The position numbers and the translations under genes are program-made. Below the pieces are notes generated by a model. That model did not search any database. It had not been told where the DNA came from and saw only the letters and a list, made by a program, of their open reading frames with translations. A DNA stretch of 64,000 nt from Bacteroidales bacterium (GTDB lineage: Bacteria; Bacteroidota; Bacteroidia; Bacteroidales; Tenuifilaceae): NCBI GenBank assembly GCA_020636845.1, contig JACJXD010000006.1, forward strand, positions 1 to 64,000, written 5' to 3'. Below are positions 1 to 7,340 of this stretch, in pieces. Every line of letters begins with the position of its first letter. Positions within the stretch are counted from its first letter, which is position 1.

Positions 1-392
1 TCGGTGGTAATTCCCATTTTATGCGGTTCCATTGGAAGTGCGTTAGCAGGGCAAAGTTCGGAGCAGGCATAGCAACTATGGCATAGTTCCTTGAAAACGG
101 CTATAAACGTTCCCATTTGAACTACAGCGTGAAACTTGCAGTTTTTGGTACACTCTCCGCATAGAGTACATTTGTTTTCGTCCCAACGCGGAATCATTTT
201 AAACTGTTCGATTGTTCCTGTTTCTTTTGCTTTTATAAACAGGGAATCGTTCGGTTCTTCAACATCAAGGTCAACAAGAAGTGTTTGTTCCTTTTCGCTT
301 AGAAATGAGGCAAGATTGGTGGACAACAGCGTTTTTCCCGTTCCTCCTTTTCCGCTGGCAATTGCAATTTTCAACTTGGAGTTGCTAGTCAT
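1..392 (-). CDS. MinD/Mrp-like P-loop ATPase with ferredoxin-type Fe-S domain (partial, 3' end outside window)
   Basis: The protein opens with MTSNSKLKIAIASGKGGTG, so a deviant Walker A motif (SGKGGTGKT) lies about ten residues in, followed by a LVDLDVEEPN segment. This is the start of the MinD/Mrp/NBP35 ATPase fold. A Cys-rich insert follows (CTLCGECTKNC and CHSCYACSELCPANAL), which should bind two [4Fe-4S] clusters as in the 'cobyrinic acid synthase-like' ATPases of anaerobes. Only about 130 residues are in the window; the family is usually near 280-300. It overlaps the end of the CGGC gene by 8 bp, so it is translationally linked to it and is the last visible gene of the cluster. The role is inferred: ATP-dependent handling or delivery of a metal cluster in the cytoplasm. 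The exact substrate is unknown. Confidence 0.85.
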   Translation of the reverse strand, partial: MTSNSKLKIAIASGKGGTGKTLLSTNLASFLSEKEQTLLVDLDVEEPNDSLFIKAKETGTIEQFKMIPRWDENKCTLCGECTKNCKFHAVVQMGTFIAVFKELCHSCYACSELCPANALPMEPHKMGITT

Positions 393-828
393 ACTTCAAT
401 CTGGTTTCTTCGTCGGTTGTAGTATTTTTTATGGCTTCTTGTAGAACAGGAGTTTCCCACGTTTTAAGGTTTTTGTGCGTGGTAAAGTATTTTTGTGGAA
501 TTGGGTGTGTTCCAACTATAACTTGTAAGTCGTACTTTTCGGGAATAAACTTGGTAAAGTAGTCTAAATACGGGCAAGGAGGATAGCCAACCAACAATCC
601 TGTTGCGAGATGAACATGGGTTACCCCGTTCTTTTTCATTTCTGCAGGAGCGTACTCAATGTTTCCGCCCGGGCATCCGCCACAAGTGGTGTAACCGGCT
701 AGTTCCACATCTTTTCCTTTGTATATTTCGAAAGCGCCTTCGCGTTTTTGTAACGATTGAAGGCATTTCCCTCCTGCGCAGGTTCTATATCTATCGCATA
801 TTATGATACCAACTTTTATCTTTTCCAT
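385..828 (-). CDS. CGGC domain-containing protein
   Basis: This 147-residue cytoplasmic protein has the CGGC-family layout. It starts with a hydrophobic strand and conserved cysteines (VGIIICDRYRTCAGGKC), has the name-giving TTCGGCPGGN motif near residues 48-57, and a later LLVGYPPCPYLD segment. The clustered cysteines suggest metal or Fe-S binding, but no biochemical function is established for the family. It lies 10 bp downstream of the DUF89 gene and overlaps the following ATPase gene by 8 bp, so the three are surely co-transcribed. CGGC proteins often accompany NifX-like and MinD-like ATPase genes in strict anaerobes, which fits this locus. No signal peptide or membrane segment is visible. 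Confidence 0.85.
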   Translation of the reverse strand: MEKIKVGIIICDRYRTCAGGKCLQSLQKREGAFEIYKGKDVELAGYTTCGGCPGGNIEYAPAEMKKNGVTHVHLATGLLVGYPPCPYLDYFTKFIPEKYDLQVIVGTHPIPQKYFTTHKNLKTWETPVLQEAIKNTTTDEETRLKYD

Positions 829-838
829 TTTTGTTGAA

Positions 839-1708
839 TTAATTTGGATTATAAACTATAAAGCTGCCTTTGGCGACGTTTAGCAGGTTTGCAATAACAT
901 CGCATTTAACCATGAGTAAAAAGAATATTCGGGAATCATCCTCGTTTATTAAACCTTCCAGATTGCCTTGTCCTTTAGCAATAATTAGTTCGGCCGATTT
1001 GTAGGTATTTATAAACTCGGGACTGCATTTGGACAGTACGGTTGAAGGAGCATCGAATCCGTTATCTATAACTTTTGCAACGGAGTACATATCCGTATCC
1101 TTTGCATCGGTTAATGTGGCATCGTTTAGTACGGCTCCTCCACGCACAACGTAAGTTACGTTGGGATGATTTATTGTTTCGATAAAGAGTTTGTCGAAAA
1201 CAATTTCGCCGGCATTATCGCCAATGTACAGTATCGATTTTGCTTCTTTTATTCTGTTTTGTAGTTGTTTGCTGTGGTCAATGGCAAACTTGGCAAGCAT
1301 AACACGGGTTATGGAGTTATTTACATCGAAATTGTTACTTGCCCCGTAGTCCATTATGTTTCCTGCAATTGACAGTTTAAGTGCTACCTCGAAAGGATTT
1401 TTTGCAGCAAAAACTCTGGGTTTCCAGTCGTTGTAAAGTTCCTGAGCCATTGAATTGCTCTTTGCTTTTTCGTCGGCAAACAGGTTGTTAATGTTTAGTG
1501 TAAGGCTTAATTTTCTGTTCAGTTCCCTTTGAATTTCCGAACCTAAGGCATGTTTGTCTTTTTCGAGTGTGCTATGGAAGAACTTAATAAAATCATCCCT
1601 TTGGCTGTCCGATAAGTTAAACTTATCGAACAACCTTAGGTATGTTCTCAGAAAGCAATCCTTACACTGAGTGTTTAAAAAAGTATCGAATTTGCTTATG
1701 CTATTCAT
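839..1708 (-). CDS. DUF89 / ARMT1-like metal-dependent phosphatase family protein
   Basis: The protein has about 289 residues from the chosen start (MNSISKFDT). An ATG at 1738 is also in frame but would overlap the upstream gene by 38 bp, whereas the start at 1708 gives the 8-bp overlap typical of this cluster. The DUF89/ARMT1 fold is recognised by an N-terminal CKDC pair, the ILYIGDNAGEIVFDK metal-binding motif, the NDATLTDA segment and the AELIIAKGQGNLEGL motif. Characterised DUF89 members are metal-dependent damage-control phosphatases acting on phosphorylated metabolites. The prokaryotic short form with an N-terminal CxxC is often found with NifX/MinD-like genes. The substrate here is unknown and only the family assignment is firm. 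Confidence 0.85.
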   Translation of the reverse strand: MNSISKFDTFLNTQCKDCFLRTYLRLFDKFNLSDSQRDDFIKFFHSTLEKDKHALGSEIQRELNRKLSLTLNINNLFADEKAKSNSMAQELYNDWKPRVFAAKNPFEVALKLSIAGNIMDYGASNNFDVNNSITRVMLAKFAIDHSKQLQNRIKEAKSILYIGDNAGEIVFDKLFIETINHPNVTYVVRGGAVLNDATLTDAKDTDMYSVAKVIDNGFDAPSTVLSKCSPEFINTYKSAELIIAKGQGNLEGLINEDDSRIFFLLMVKCDVIANLLNVAKGSFIVYNPN

Positions 1709-2072
1709 GATGACATTCATGGTTGCTGTCATCACCATGGTCGCAGTAGTTGGCGCTTAAGTTTAGTTTGCCGGCAATAAAATCTGTAACCAAGTCGTTG
1801 GGGCTCATAATTGGAGCGCCAACAAAAGCATTTACACCATAGCCGTTAAAAAGGTTTACAGCTTGTGGCCCCATTCCCCCAGCAATAACATCGGTTGCCC
1901 CGTTTTCGGCAACCCATTTAGGAAATGTTCCCGGTTGGTGTTCGGGAGGGTCCATAGTGGTTGTTTTTACAATAGTGTTGTTTTCTACGTCAACGTAAGC
2001 AAATGCTTGACAATGTCCAAAATGTGGACTTAGCAATCCGTTTTCCAAAGGGATAGCAATTCTCTTCTTCAT
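1701..2072 (-). CDS. NifX/NafY (dinitrogenase Fe-Mo cofactor biosynthesis) family protein with Cys/His tail
   Basis: This 123-residue protein has the NifB-C/NifX/NafY fold: MKKRIAIPLENGLLSPHFGHC at the start with the ligand-type HFGHCQ motif, then ATDVIAGGMGPQAVNLF. Family members bind Fe-Mo-type or Mo-Cu-S clusters non-covalently (NifX, NafY, VnfX, the Desulfovibrio orange protein). The last residues (YCDHGDDSNHECHHE) form a Cys/His-rich tail that is a plausible metal site and is absent from its paralogue at 2627-2962. There is no nitrogenase gene in the window, so the name does not imply nitrogen fixation. It lies 48 bp downstream of the 2121-2381 gene and overlaps the DUF89 gene by 8 bp. 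Confidence 0.88.
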   Translation of the reverse strand: MKKRIAIPLENGLLSPHFGHCQAFAYVDVENNTIVKTTTMDPPEHQPGTFPKWVAENGATDVIAGGMGPQAVNLFNGYGVNAFVGAPIMSPNDLVTDFIAGKLNLSANYCDHGDDSNHECHHE

Positions 2073-2120
2073 AGTTAAAAAATTAAAACAGAGTTAGTTG
2101 TGTTATTTTGATGTTAAATT

Positions 2121-2381
2121 TTACATTCCTCCACGAAAACGGTTTTGTCTTCCAAGCCCACGTCCCATTCCGCGGCCCATACCACGACCACGGCCAAAGC
2201 CGCGTCCGGCACCCATTCCTCTGCCTCTTCCCCATAAAGGTTCCGGTGGCATTTCGTTGTTTTCGGTTGTGTCTTCGTTGTTAGCGTTTTTAATGTTTGC
2301 GCCATAGTTGGTACAGCGTCCCATTCTGCGTCCTGTCATAGGTCCTTGACCCATTGGTCCTGTTTGATTATAACCTGGCAT
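2121..2381 (-). CDS. DUF5320-like small Gly/Arg/Met-rich protein
   Basis: An 86-residue protein starting MPGYNQTGPMGQGPMTGRRM, the N-terminal pattern of DUF5320 proteins. It continues into a low-complexity tail of alternating GRG/GMGRG units. The only cysteine is near residue 23 (GRCTNYG). DUF5320 genes are typically found next to NifX-like and MinD-like ATPase genes in anaerobes, and their function is unknown. A purine-rich AGGAGG lies about 9 bp upstream of the ATG on the minus strand, an unusually strong Shine-Dalgarno for this genome and good support for this start. The basic Gly-rich tail could be disordered and may bind nucleic acid or a partner, but that is speculation. Confidence 0.75.
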   Translation of the reverse strand: MPGYNQTGPMGQGPMTGRRMGRCTNYGANIKNANNEDTTENNEMPPEPLWGRGRGMGAGRGFGRGRGMGRGMGRGLGRQNRFRGGM

Positions 2382-2398
2382 AATAACCTCCTATTTAT

Positions 2399-2587
2399 TT
2401 AGTTGTCTGTTGAATTATATTTAAGTCGTTTTCCTTTTCCTTCGCCTCCGCCGGAGTGGCGTTTTTTACCAAGACCTTTGCCGAGTTGCTCCAGTTTTTC
2501 CTCTTCGGAGAGGTTACTGCAATTTCCCAGTTTTCTTCCGGTTCCTTTTCCTTTTCCTTCTGGGCCAGTTCCATTCATTTTAGGCAT
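2399..2587 (-). CDS. Short DUF5320-like protein
   Basis: A 62-residue protein that opens MPKMNGTGPEGKGKGTGRK and so shares the P-x-x-N-x-T-G-P-x-G-x-G start of its neighbour at 2121-2381. It then has a short charged helix (LSEEEKLEQL) and a Lys/Gly-rich end. It sits 17 bp before the longer paralogue and 39 bp after a NifX-like gene, all on the minus strand. I read it as a truncated or minimal paralogue; no catalytic residues are visible. Its position in an otherwise tightly packed operon and the shared N-terminus argue that it is a real gene. Confidence 0.65.
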   Translation of the reverse strand: MPKMNGTGPEGKGKGTGRKLGNCSNLSEEEKLEQLGKGLGKKRHSGGGEGKGKRLKYNSTDN

Positions 2588-2626
2588 GTCTTAAAATTTT
2601 ATTGGTTAAAGTTTTCTCATTCTTGC

Positions 2627-2962
2627 TTATTCCTCTTTGGAGTATGTTTTGTTAAGCATTTCAATTATGGTTTGTACTGTTTTGCTATCATCCTTTAGTA
2701 TAATCATTTGAATTTTTAGGCTATCCAACATGGGCTTTACCTTTAATCCGAATTCACCCGAAATTATTTTTGCTACATTTTTAGATGAAAGTAGCTTAAC
2801 AGCCAATGCCCCTGCCTGTTCTTCAACGTTATGGTAAGGATTTGGGATAATCTCTATTGTTCCGTTGTCCGAATCGTACGTTACAAAAAACTGGCAGTGT
2901 CCAAAGCGTTGGTCTAACTTCGACTCTAGTGAGTTTCCCTGCGATGTTATGGCAATTTTCAT
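2627..2962 (-). CDS. NifX/NafY family protein
   Basis: This 111-residue protein begins MKIAITSQGNSLESKLDQRF, followed by the GHCQFF cluster-binding segment. It continues with EQAGALAVKLLSSKNVAKII and SGEFGLKVKPML, the usual NifX/NafY core. It is a paralogue of the 1701-2072 product but lacks its Cys/His tail. It is the second gene after the DUF134 regulator (13 bp downstream of it). By family analogy it binds a sulfur-bridged metal cluster in the cytoplasm. Two NifX-like subunits in one operon suggest scaffold and carrier roles or a heteromer; this is inferred from gene arrangement only. Confidence 0.85.
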   Translation of the reverse strand: MKIAITSQGNSLESKLDQRFGHCQFFVTYDSDNGTIEIIPNPYHNVEEQAGALAVKLLSSKNVAKIISGEFGLKVKPMLDSLKIQMIILKDDSKTVQTIIEMLNKTYSKEE

Positions 2963-2974
2963 GTTTTTCTGTTT

Positions 2975-3532
2975 TTATGGATTTTGCCTTACCAACGGGG
3001 TGTTGCACGAAGGGCATCGTTCGTTACGACAGGGTACGCCTCGCATGTGTTTTTTTGTGTAACCGCATTTGGGGCAAACACACATATCGTCGTTAATGTT
3101 TTCCTGCGAAGTTGTAGTGTCCTCAAAATGCTGTTCAATTTCGGAACTGCCGCATAGCGGACAAGCACTTACGGATGTGTTAATTTCGGGGTTGTTAAAA
3201 TGGCAACCGCAACTTTTACAATAAAACCAGTTACTGTCGAAGTAAACCTTTCCGCCTTCAATTTCAATTTTTCTGCCTTCTACAAAGGCTTTGGCTATCT
3301 TCATTCTGGCCGAAGCGTAAATTCTTGTGTATGTAGGGCGCGATACGTTCATCATTATCGATGCTTGATGATGGTTGTACATATCGTAGTCGCACATTTT
3401 TAGCGCTTCGTACTCTTCGTAATTCAAAATTACAGGGTCCAACTTTTCGCCTTCCGATATAACTCCGTAAGGCTTAAAACCCTTTACTTTTGGAGGGTTG
3501 TTTACTTTCCGTGGAATTTTTAATCTTGGCAT
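2975..3532 (-). CDS. DUF134 family DNA-binding protein with C-terminal zinc-ribbon-like motifs
   Basis: The start chosen is MPRLKIPRKV, the classic DUF134 N-terminus. A longer frame reaching 3577 would cover the promoter described below. Residues 1-95 form a sigma-70-region-4-like helix-turn-helix (ILNYEEYEALKMCDYD ... ASIMMNVSRPTYTRIYASAR). The C-terminal half carries three CxxC pairs: YCKSCGCHF with ACPLCG, VCPKCGYTK, and RCPSCNTPL. They suggest one or two zinc or redox-sensitive metal sites not needed in minimal DUF134 proteins. It is the first gene of the NifX/DUF89/CGGC/ATPase cluster and the best candidate for its regulator, probably binding the palindrome in its own promoter (inference). 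Confidence 0.85.
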   Translation of the reverse strand: MPRLKIPRKVNNPPKVKGFKPYGVISEGEKLDPVILNYEEYEALKMCDYDMYNHHQASIMMNVSRPTYTRIYASARMKIAKAFVEGRKIEIEGGKVYFDSNWFYCKSCGCHFNNPEINTSVSACPLCGSSEIEQHFEDTTTSQENINDDMCVCPKCGYTKKHMRGVPCRNERCPSCNTPLVRQNP

Positions 3533-3553
3533 AAAACGAGCAAATGTTCGATA

Positions 3554-3585
3554 CAAATATAATGAACTATGGTTCATAAATCAAG
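3554..3585 (-). promoter_or_regulatory. Bacteroidota-type promoter of the DUF134/NifX cluster
   Basis: Read on the minus strand, CTTG at 3585-3582 is followed after 20 nt by TATATTTG (3561-3554), a perfect match to the Bacteroidota -7 consensus TAnnTTTG with near-ideal spacing to a -33 TTG. Transcription would begin near 3547, leaving a leader of about 15 nt before the DUF134 ATG at 3532. This also supports the short start of that gene. Confidence 0.7.
3562..3577. promoter_or_regulatory. Operator-like palindrome in the DUF134 promoter spacer
   Basis: ATGAAC-TATG-GTTCAT is a perfect 6+6 inverted repeat with a 4-nt centre. It lies exactly between the -33 and -7 elements of the cluster promoter, where a bound repressor would block RNA polymerase. 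The nearest DNA-binding protein is the DUF134 product encoded by the first gene, so autoregulation is the simplest reading (inference). Confidence 0.5.
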
Positions 3586-3644
3586 TTTTTAAGTGAAAAA
3601 TTTTGTTAAGAAGGAATATCTTTTTCATAATAGTTAATATCTAT

Positions 3645-3664
3645 TGACAATAGTTTAATTGTCA
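3645..3664. promoter_or_regulatory. Inverted repeat TGACAA-N8-TTGTCA in the divergent intergenic region
   Basis: A perfect 6+6 inverted repeat with an 8-nt spacer, upstream of both the DUF134 promoter and the lipoprotein promoter. The same half-sites (TGACA/TGTCA) recur upstream of the sigma-54 activator gene (11495-11530) and groES (14510-14535). It may be a regulator-binding site; the regulator is unknown. Confidence 0.35.
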
Positions 3665-3686
3665 GTTGGTTTGTGTTTACCCGATA

Positions 3687-3718
3687 TTTGACATGAACGG
3701 TATTTTCGGGTAACTTTG
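3687..3718 (+). promoter_or_regulatory. Bacteroidota-type promoter of the 3780 lipoprotein gene
   Basis: TTTG at 3687-3690 and TAACTTTG at 3711-3718 are separated by 20 nt and match the TTTG / TAnnTTTG vegetative promoter of Bacteroidota. Transcription would start near 3725, about 55 nt before the ATG at 3780. Confidence 0.65.
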
Positions 3719-3779
3719 ACTTATTATTTTTCGAAGTTCTGAGAAATGGTTTAAGTAAGAGTTCTAATTCAAACTTCAA

Positions 3780-4667
3780 ATGAAAAAGGAACTGATTAAA
3801 TGTGCTGTTGGTATAGTATTTTTAGCATTGTTAGGTTCTTGCCACTCTAAATACTTATCGTCGAACTTAACGGTAAGTAGGGATATTGCTTGGAATACCG
3901 ATAGTACGGAGTTTGCTTTCCTTACTGCTGTTCGTTTATATCGTAAGCCTGAAGGCATTTCTCGTTTTCCCGATGGAGGACAATCGGTTGGAGTGTATTC
4001 CAACGTGGCTATTTACGTTTACCGTTGCAACGATAGCACGCTAAAGCGGGTAGTCGATTTAAATCGTGTAAGACCATTGTGCAACAATCTCGATTATGAG
4101 TTTATCGATATTGTATTTAAGGACGACTCGCTGCTTTACTTCAAACCGCATATTTTTGACTATGCCATGCCGTCTTATTTGAAAAAATGTAAAACCCATG
4201 CAGATACGGTTATGGCATACGAACTGTATAGTTACATAGCATCGGCACATGTTTGCAATATTGGAACGGGCATGGTGCGCGATGTGGACTCTGTTACTTT
4301 TGAGTCGTTGTATGCTAAACCAACGAAATCGGTAAAAACGGAGAAGGTTAGAAAAGAAATTCGTCGGCTTTCGTTGGAAATATATGGGGTAAAGTTGCAG
4401 GAGGTTTACCCTCAAAGTCGGGATGAGTATATCGAGTATATTGTTCAAAAGGAGGGAGATGAAACGGTACGTAATGCAGTCGTTAATCAGGTATTTGTGT
4501 CGATGAGTGCAAAACAAATAGATGCGGTTATAAAGAGTATGAGTCGTTTTAAGGACAGGTTGAGGAAAAAGGATGCGAAATCGCTGGATTACAGGGATAG
4601 TTTAAAATACAAAGACTATGAAGAATACTACCGGCAAATTGTGCCAAAACTTGAGGCGATTAAGTAG
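3780..4667 (+). CDS. Hypothetical lipoprotein
   Basis: A 295-residue protein with a lipoprotein signal peptide: a KK-rich start, a hydrophobic stretch and a lipobox LLGSC with the lipidated cysteine at about residue 21. It should be anchored in the envelope. The mature part has a SRDIAWNTDSTEFAFLTAVR segment resembling a single beta-propeller/WD-like strand set, and a charged helical C-terminal half. I do not recognise a family or catalytic motif. Its C-terminal coding region overlaps the next gene by 50 bp, so the two are probably co-expressed and may act together in the envelope. It has a good promoter of its own upstream. Confidence 0.75.
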   Translation: MKKELIKCAVGIVFLALLGSCHSKYLSSNLTVSRDIAWNTDSTEFAFLTAVRLYRKPEGISRFPDGGQSVGVYSNVAIYVYRCNDSTLKRVVDLNRVRPLCNNLDYEFIDIVFKDDSLLYFKPHIFDYAMPSYLKKCKTHADTVMAYELYSYIASAHVCNIGTGMVRDVDSVTFESLYAKPTKSVKTEKVRKEIRRLSLEIYGVKLQEVYPQSRDEYIEYIVQKEGDETVRNAVVNQVFVSMSAKQIDAVIKSMSRFKDRLRKKDAKSLDYRDSLKYKDYEEYYRQIVPKLEAIK

Positions 4668-5724
4668 GTTACTTTTTCTATGTTTCACGGTAAATGTTTA
4701 TTTTATCTCTTCGGGGGTTGCCCAATCGAACAAGTGGGTGGAACAAATGCTGTACGATAACCCTTACACTTCGTTTTGTTCTACCGATTTTGAAAAGGGT
4801 ATAAGTAATGGCAATTACGGTAAGTATCCTGTCACCAATCTTTTCGATGGAACCCTGCACACATGTTGGGTTGCAGGGAATAGTCAAACGGCATTGCTAT
4901 ACGTTAAAATTCCTGACGCTGTTAATTTGAACAAACTTATCCTGAATATCTTTTCCGGTTACGGAAAATCTCAATCGCTTTTTCTGGCAAATGCAAGACC
5001 TAAAAAGGTAAAGGTTACGGTGCTTGCTGCCTTTGTTCCCGATGGGTACGTTTCCGAAAATGCCATGGCTTGTTTAATGTCTCAGTATCCTAAAGGTATT
5101 AATCTTGAATTAGCCGATACATTTGCAGTTCAATCATTTTTATTGAAGTTTAATACCGATTCGTTGGACCGTTTTTTTGATGTTTCATTGCATAGTTTAA
5201 AGTCGTTTAGTGGTGGAAAAATCATTTCGAATTTACCGGAAAACTTCATCGAAAATGTGCAAAAGTTTATTGTGTTAAAAGTTGAAATCCTTGAAGTGTA
5301 TGCTGGTACAAAGTATAGCGATGTGTGTATTTCGGAGTTGTTTTTTAACGACAGGTTTGTTACTGCAAAGGGTAGCGAAGCCGAAAATTTAAAAGATATT
5401 AGTATTGAGAATGATAGCATATTGAAGGCAAATTATGCCGACGGTTCCCGCAAAACTATTTTAAGCGGTAAAAACTCAACGTTTACCAATGTTGAAATTT
5501 CTTCCGATAAAAAATGGGCAATTCTTTATTATGTGCCAAACGAAGTGGTAGGCGAGGGCAGTCGGGTTGAGGAGTTACACTCGTTAATCGATTTAACTAC
5601 ATTCAGGGTGATTGATGCAGAGTTTGAGAAAGAAACAGGCGTAAGTCCTACTTTCTTAAATTTTTCTGATGATTCCGAAAAAGTCAAGGTAACCGATTTT
5701 GTTTCGGAGGTAGAGTTGCTATAA
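4618..5724 (+). CDS. Secreted protein with NADase-type glycan-binding (discoidin-like) domain
   Basis: This 368-residue protein starts with an ATG that lies 50 bp inside the preceding gene. A shorter start at a TTG near 4651 is possible and would still leave the signal peptide (LLFLCFTVNVYFISSGVAQS). Residues about 50-245 look like the NADase-type glycan-binding/discoidin-like beta-sandwich: PVTNLFDGTLHTCWVAG, then LILNIFSGYGKSQSLFLANA, and VCISELFFND near the end. The C-terminal part (about 255-368) has beta-rich KADGS-like repeats without a known motif. In known proteins the domain binds surface glycans; here it is presumably exported to the periplasm or surface. The function of the pair with the upstream lipoprotein is unknown. 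It ends convergently, overlapping the MFS gene by 6 bp. Confidence 0.7.
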   Translation: MKNTTGKLCQNLRRLSRLLFLCFTVNVYFISSGVAQSNKWVEQMLYDNPYTSFCSTDFEKGISNGNYGKYPVTNLFDGTLHTCWVAGNSQTALLYVKIPDAVNLNKLILNIFSGYGKSQSLFLANARPKKVKVTVLAAFVPDGYVSENAMACLMSQYPKGINLELADTFAVQSFLLKFNTDSLDRFFDVSLHSLKSFSGGKIISNLPENFIENVQKFIVLKVEILEVYAGTKYSDVCISELFFNDRFVTAKGSEAENLKDISIENDSILKANYADGSRKTILSGKNSTFTNVEISSDKKWAILYYVPNEVVGEGSRVEELHSLIDLTTFRVIDAEFEKETGVSPTFLNFSDDSEKVKVTDFVSEVELL

Positions 5725-7104
5725 ATTTCCTTGGTTTATTTTGCTCCCGCGTGCCAACGAAATCCAAATTCCGCCTATGCTTAGTACCATGAATATCGCA
5801 AAAATGGTTGCCGAACCATTTATAAATGCTCGGAAGTTTGTTGGATTTATCGATTGGTTACCAAGGTAAACGTGAACAACAAGTGTGGCAATGGCCATGC
5901 TGATAACCTGTCCGGTTAAGCGCATGGTGGCAACGGTTCCCGATGCTAATCCTAAGTACTTCTTTTCTACCGAACCCATAATGGCATTGGTGTTTGGCGA
6001 GGAGAATAGACCAAAGCCAAGACCTAGCAGTGCAAGCACTATTCCAAGGTATGTTGTAGAGGTTTTGCTCCCAATGGGAATAAGAAGCGCAAGGCCAATG
6101 GCTATAACAGCCATGCCCAACGAAGCCAAAACTCGAGGATCTTTGGTATCGGATAATTTTCCCGACCACGATGCAACTATTGCCATAAGTATGGGCTGAA
6201 TAACCAGAAGCATTCCTGCTTCACGGGGTGTCATTCCTTTTATGTATTGCAGGTAAAGGCTCAGTACGAATGTTATGGCAAAGGTTGTTGCATAGTTTAT
6301 GAGTGCAGCCGCATTCGAAAAGGCAAAAAGTTTATTTTGTTTAAATAACGATACGTCCAAAACTGGGTACTTTTTTCTGTTTTCTATCCATACAAACAGA
6401 ATAAGTCCAAAAAGTCCGAATACTGTAAGCAAAATGGCATATTTGTCGGGAAGTTTCGAAAGTCCGTACATAAAGGCGCTCATGGCTATAACAAAAATTA
6501 CACTTCCCCAAACGTCGAACTTTTCATTTTTTGCTTCGGCCCATTCGGTTTTAACCGTTAACCATAAGGTAATTGCCGAGGGAAAACCTAGGGCTGCCGG
6601 AACGTAAAATAAACTTCGCCATCCCATTCCCGATATCATGAAACCTCCAATAACCGGCGCTGCAGATAGCCCAATATAAACTGCCGTAACATTTAATCCA
6701 ATGGCTTTGCCTCTTTCGTTGGGAGGAAAAACCGATGTAATTAGTGCTATACCTGTGGCATACATCATGGCACTTCCAATTCCCTGTATGACCCTGAATA
6801 CAATAAGAAAAGTGCCCGACGGAGATATTGCACAAAAAATGGAACTTACCGATAGCACAATATTTCCCCATATAAAAACTCGTTTACGCCCTATAATATC
6901 GGCTAGTTTTCCGATAGGAACTAAAAATACCGCTGATGAAAGCAATACCGACATGGTTACCCAACTCATGGTTACGGCGTTCATGTGGTATAAGTTGCTT
7001 ATTATTGGGAGAGCCAGGTTTACGCTCGTTCCAATAAACGGCGTAATAAACGAGGTTATCATTACAAGTACAAGAATCAAAGATTTTTCTTTCGAATTAG
7101 GCAT
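5719..7104 (-). CDS. MFS transporter, DHA2 (EmrB/QacA-like) family
   Basis: A 461-residue polytopic inner-membrane protein with many hydrophobic segments and the MFS signature loop GKLADIIGRKRVFIWG between TM2 and TM3. FRVIQGIGSAMMYATGIALI follows (the RVxQGxGgA motif of drug:H+ antiporters), then FPPNERGKAIG. Length and motifs fit DHA2-type proton-driven exporters of drugs or amphiphilic compounds, usually 14 helices. The substrate cannot be read from the sequence. It stands alone on the minus strand, with an inverted repeat just upstream of its start (7122-7145) that could bind a repressor. No regulator gene adjoins it. Confidence 0.88.
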   Translation of the reverse strand: MPNSKEKSLILVLVMITSFITPFIGTSVNLALPIISNLYHMNAVTMSWVTMSVLLSSAVFLVPIGKLADIIGRKRVFIWGNIVLSVSSIFCAISPSGTFLIVFRVIQGIGSAMMYATGIALITSVFPPNERGKAIGLNVTAVYIGLSAAPVIGGFMISGMGWRSLFYVPAALGFPSAITLWLTVKTEWAEAKNEKFDVWGSVIFVIAMSAFMYGLSKLPDKYAILLTVFGLFGLILFVWIENRKKYPVLDVSLFKQNKLFAFSNAAALINYATTFAITFVLSLYLQYIKGMTPREAGMLLVIQPILMAIVASWSGKLSDTKDPRVLASLGMAVIAIGLALLIPIGSKTSTTYLGIVLALLGLGFGLFSSPNTNAIMGSVEKKYLGLASGTVATMRLTGQVISMAIATLVVHVYLGNQSINPTNFRAFINGSATIFAIFMVLSIGGIWISLARGSKINQGNL

Positions 7105-7121
7105 AATAATTTTTTGTGCTT

Positions 7122-7145
7122 AACAATAAAATATGGGGTATTGTT
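7122..7145. promoter_or_regulatory. Inverted repeat upstream of the MFS gene
   Basis: AACAATA (7122-7128) and TATTGTT (7139-7145) form a perfect 7+7 inverted repeat with a 10-nt spacer, 18-41 bp upstream of the MFS start codon. The position suits a repressor operator. No cognate regulator is identifiable. Confidence 0.35.
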
Positions 7146-7340
7146 GAAAAAGTGTCGATTTAACCTTTCGGTTTTAGCGTGGCAAATATACCCAAAACTG
7201 TTTTTATTGCTGCTGTATTTGTTTTTAAATTGAAGATGATTTATCAATTAATTAATCAGATATTTAAAGAAAGGAACAATATTTTTTCTCTTCAGCTAAA
7301 ATCTCATTAATTTAGCGTCAAAATAGATGTAAGGTTTATT

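Noticed and set aside
2098..2594. Plus-strand Pro/Arg-rich and Phe/Ser-rich frames opposite the DUF5320-like genes
   Set aside because: They are antisense to Gly/Arg/Lys-rich coding sequence; the minus-strand genes have family N-termini and a Shine-Dalgarno.
1701..2962. Nitrogen fixation genes
   Set aside because: Only NifX-fold proteins are present; there are no nifH, nifD, nifK, nifE, nifN or nifB genes in the window.
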